Shown here: positions 5,889 to 5,917 of the stretch, one piece after another
Numbering within the stretch: position 1 is the first letter of the stretch
Layout: every line of letters starts with the position of its first letter
NCBI GenBank assembly: GCA_009775605.1
Contig: VSPV01000140.1
Location: 1-5,917, forward strand
Reading direction: 5' to 3'
DNA from: Paramuribaculum sp.
Lineage (GTDB): Bacteria > Bacteroidota > Bacteroidia > Bacteroidales > Muribaculaceae
DNA length: 5,917 nt
The notes under the pieces: model-generated
The model's input: only the letters and a program-made list of their open reading frames with translations
Told to the model about the DNA's origin: nothing
The model's database searches: none
Program-made: the position numbers and the translations under genes

Positions 5889-5917
5889 GTTACAAACTGT
5901 TAACTCTGTGAGTTTAG

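Larger units (their letters stand above)
5694..5917. promoter_or_regulatory. A/T-rich upstream region of the lipoprotein–barrel operon
   Basis: No gene fits in this stretch. It is strongly A/T-rich and should hold the promoter of the minus-strand operon, but no complete Bacteroidetes promoter (TTTG, 19-21 nt, TAnnTTTG) is present. The best −7 candidates on the minus strand are TAATTTTA (5760-5753, one mismatch to consensus, leader about 50 nt) and TAATATTTG (5831-5823, one extra base). The second lies beside the G9 tract. The sequence just before the ATG is T/A-rich with no Shine-Dalgarno. Promoter presence is inferred from position; the exact site is open. Confidence 0.45.

Noticed and set aside
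5694..5917. Invertible promoter flanked by inverted repeats, as at known phase-variable Bacteroides surface loci
   Set aside because: I found only short inverted matches (AAACT/AGTTT near 5894-5915 and the GTTAAC palindromes) and no pair long enough for a site-specific invertase. A partner repeat beyond the right edge cannot be excluded.

Overview
The window looks like chromosomal DNA of a gut-type member of the Bacteroidales. The evidence is the set of clade-typical cobalamin enzymes (a CbiH–CbiC fusion, a CbiE–CbiT fusion and CbiG), a Bacteroidetes-style lipoprotein with acidic residues right after the lipidated Cys, a perfect TAnnTTTG −7 promoter motif, and A/T-rich start regions without Shine-Dalgarno sequences. 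The fairly GC-rich coding DNA would suit Muribaculaceae or a relative, but that family assignment is inference. All five genes recognised lie on the minus strand, so transcription runs from right to left.

Right part (5917 to about 3057): a 224-bp A/T-rich upstream region holds a G9 run (C9 on the plus strand) and phased A-tract repeats. It leads into a two-gene unit. The first gene encodes a 585-residue lipoprotein with two long Ala/Gln/Glu/Lys-rich helical arms around a roughly 100-residue Tyr-rich head. After 54 bp comes a 254-residue outer-membrane beta-barrel protein. A strong intrinsic terminator at 3057-3092 closes the unit. The pairing resembles the surface-layer-type modules of Bacteroides (BT1927/BT1926 as I recall them), which would make it a cell-surface structure. 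That link rests on architecture and memory, not on an alignment.

Left part (about 3042 to 1): a second transcription unit starts with a −7 motif just past that terminator and runs off the left edge. Its genes overlap (8 nt, then 4 nt) and encode a CbiH/CobJ–CbiC/CobH fusion, a CbiE–CbiT (CobL-type) fusion and the N-terminal 144 residues of CbiG. Together they cover ring contraction and C17 methylation, C5/C15 methylation with decarboxylation, methyl migration to cobyrinic acid, and opening of the ring-A lactone. These are corrin-ring steps of the cobalt-early (anaerobic) B12 pathway, and CbiG is the diagnostic member. The leader is too short for a cobalamin riboswitch.

No RNA genes, mobile elements, CRISPR arrays or broken genes were seen. 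The long plus-strand open frames are antisense shadows of the minus-strand genes.
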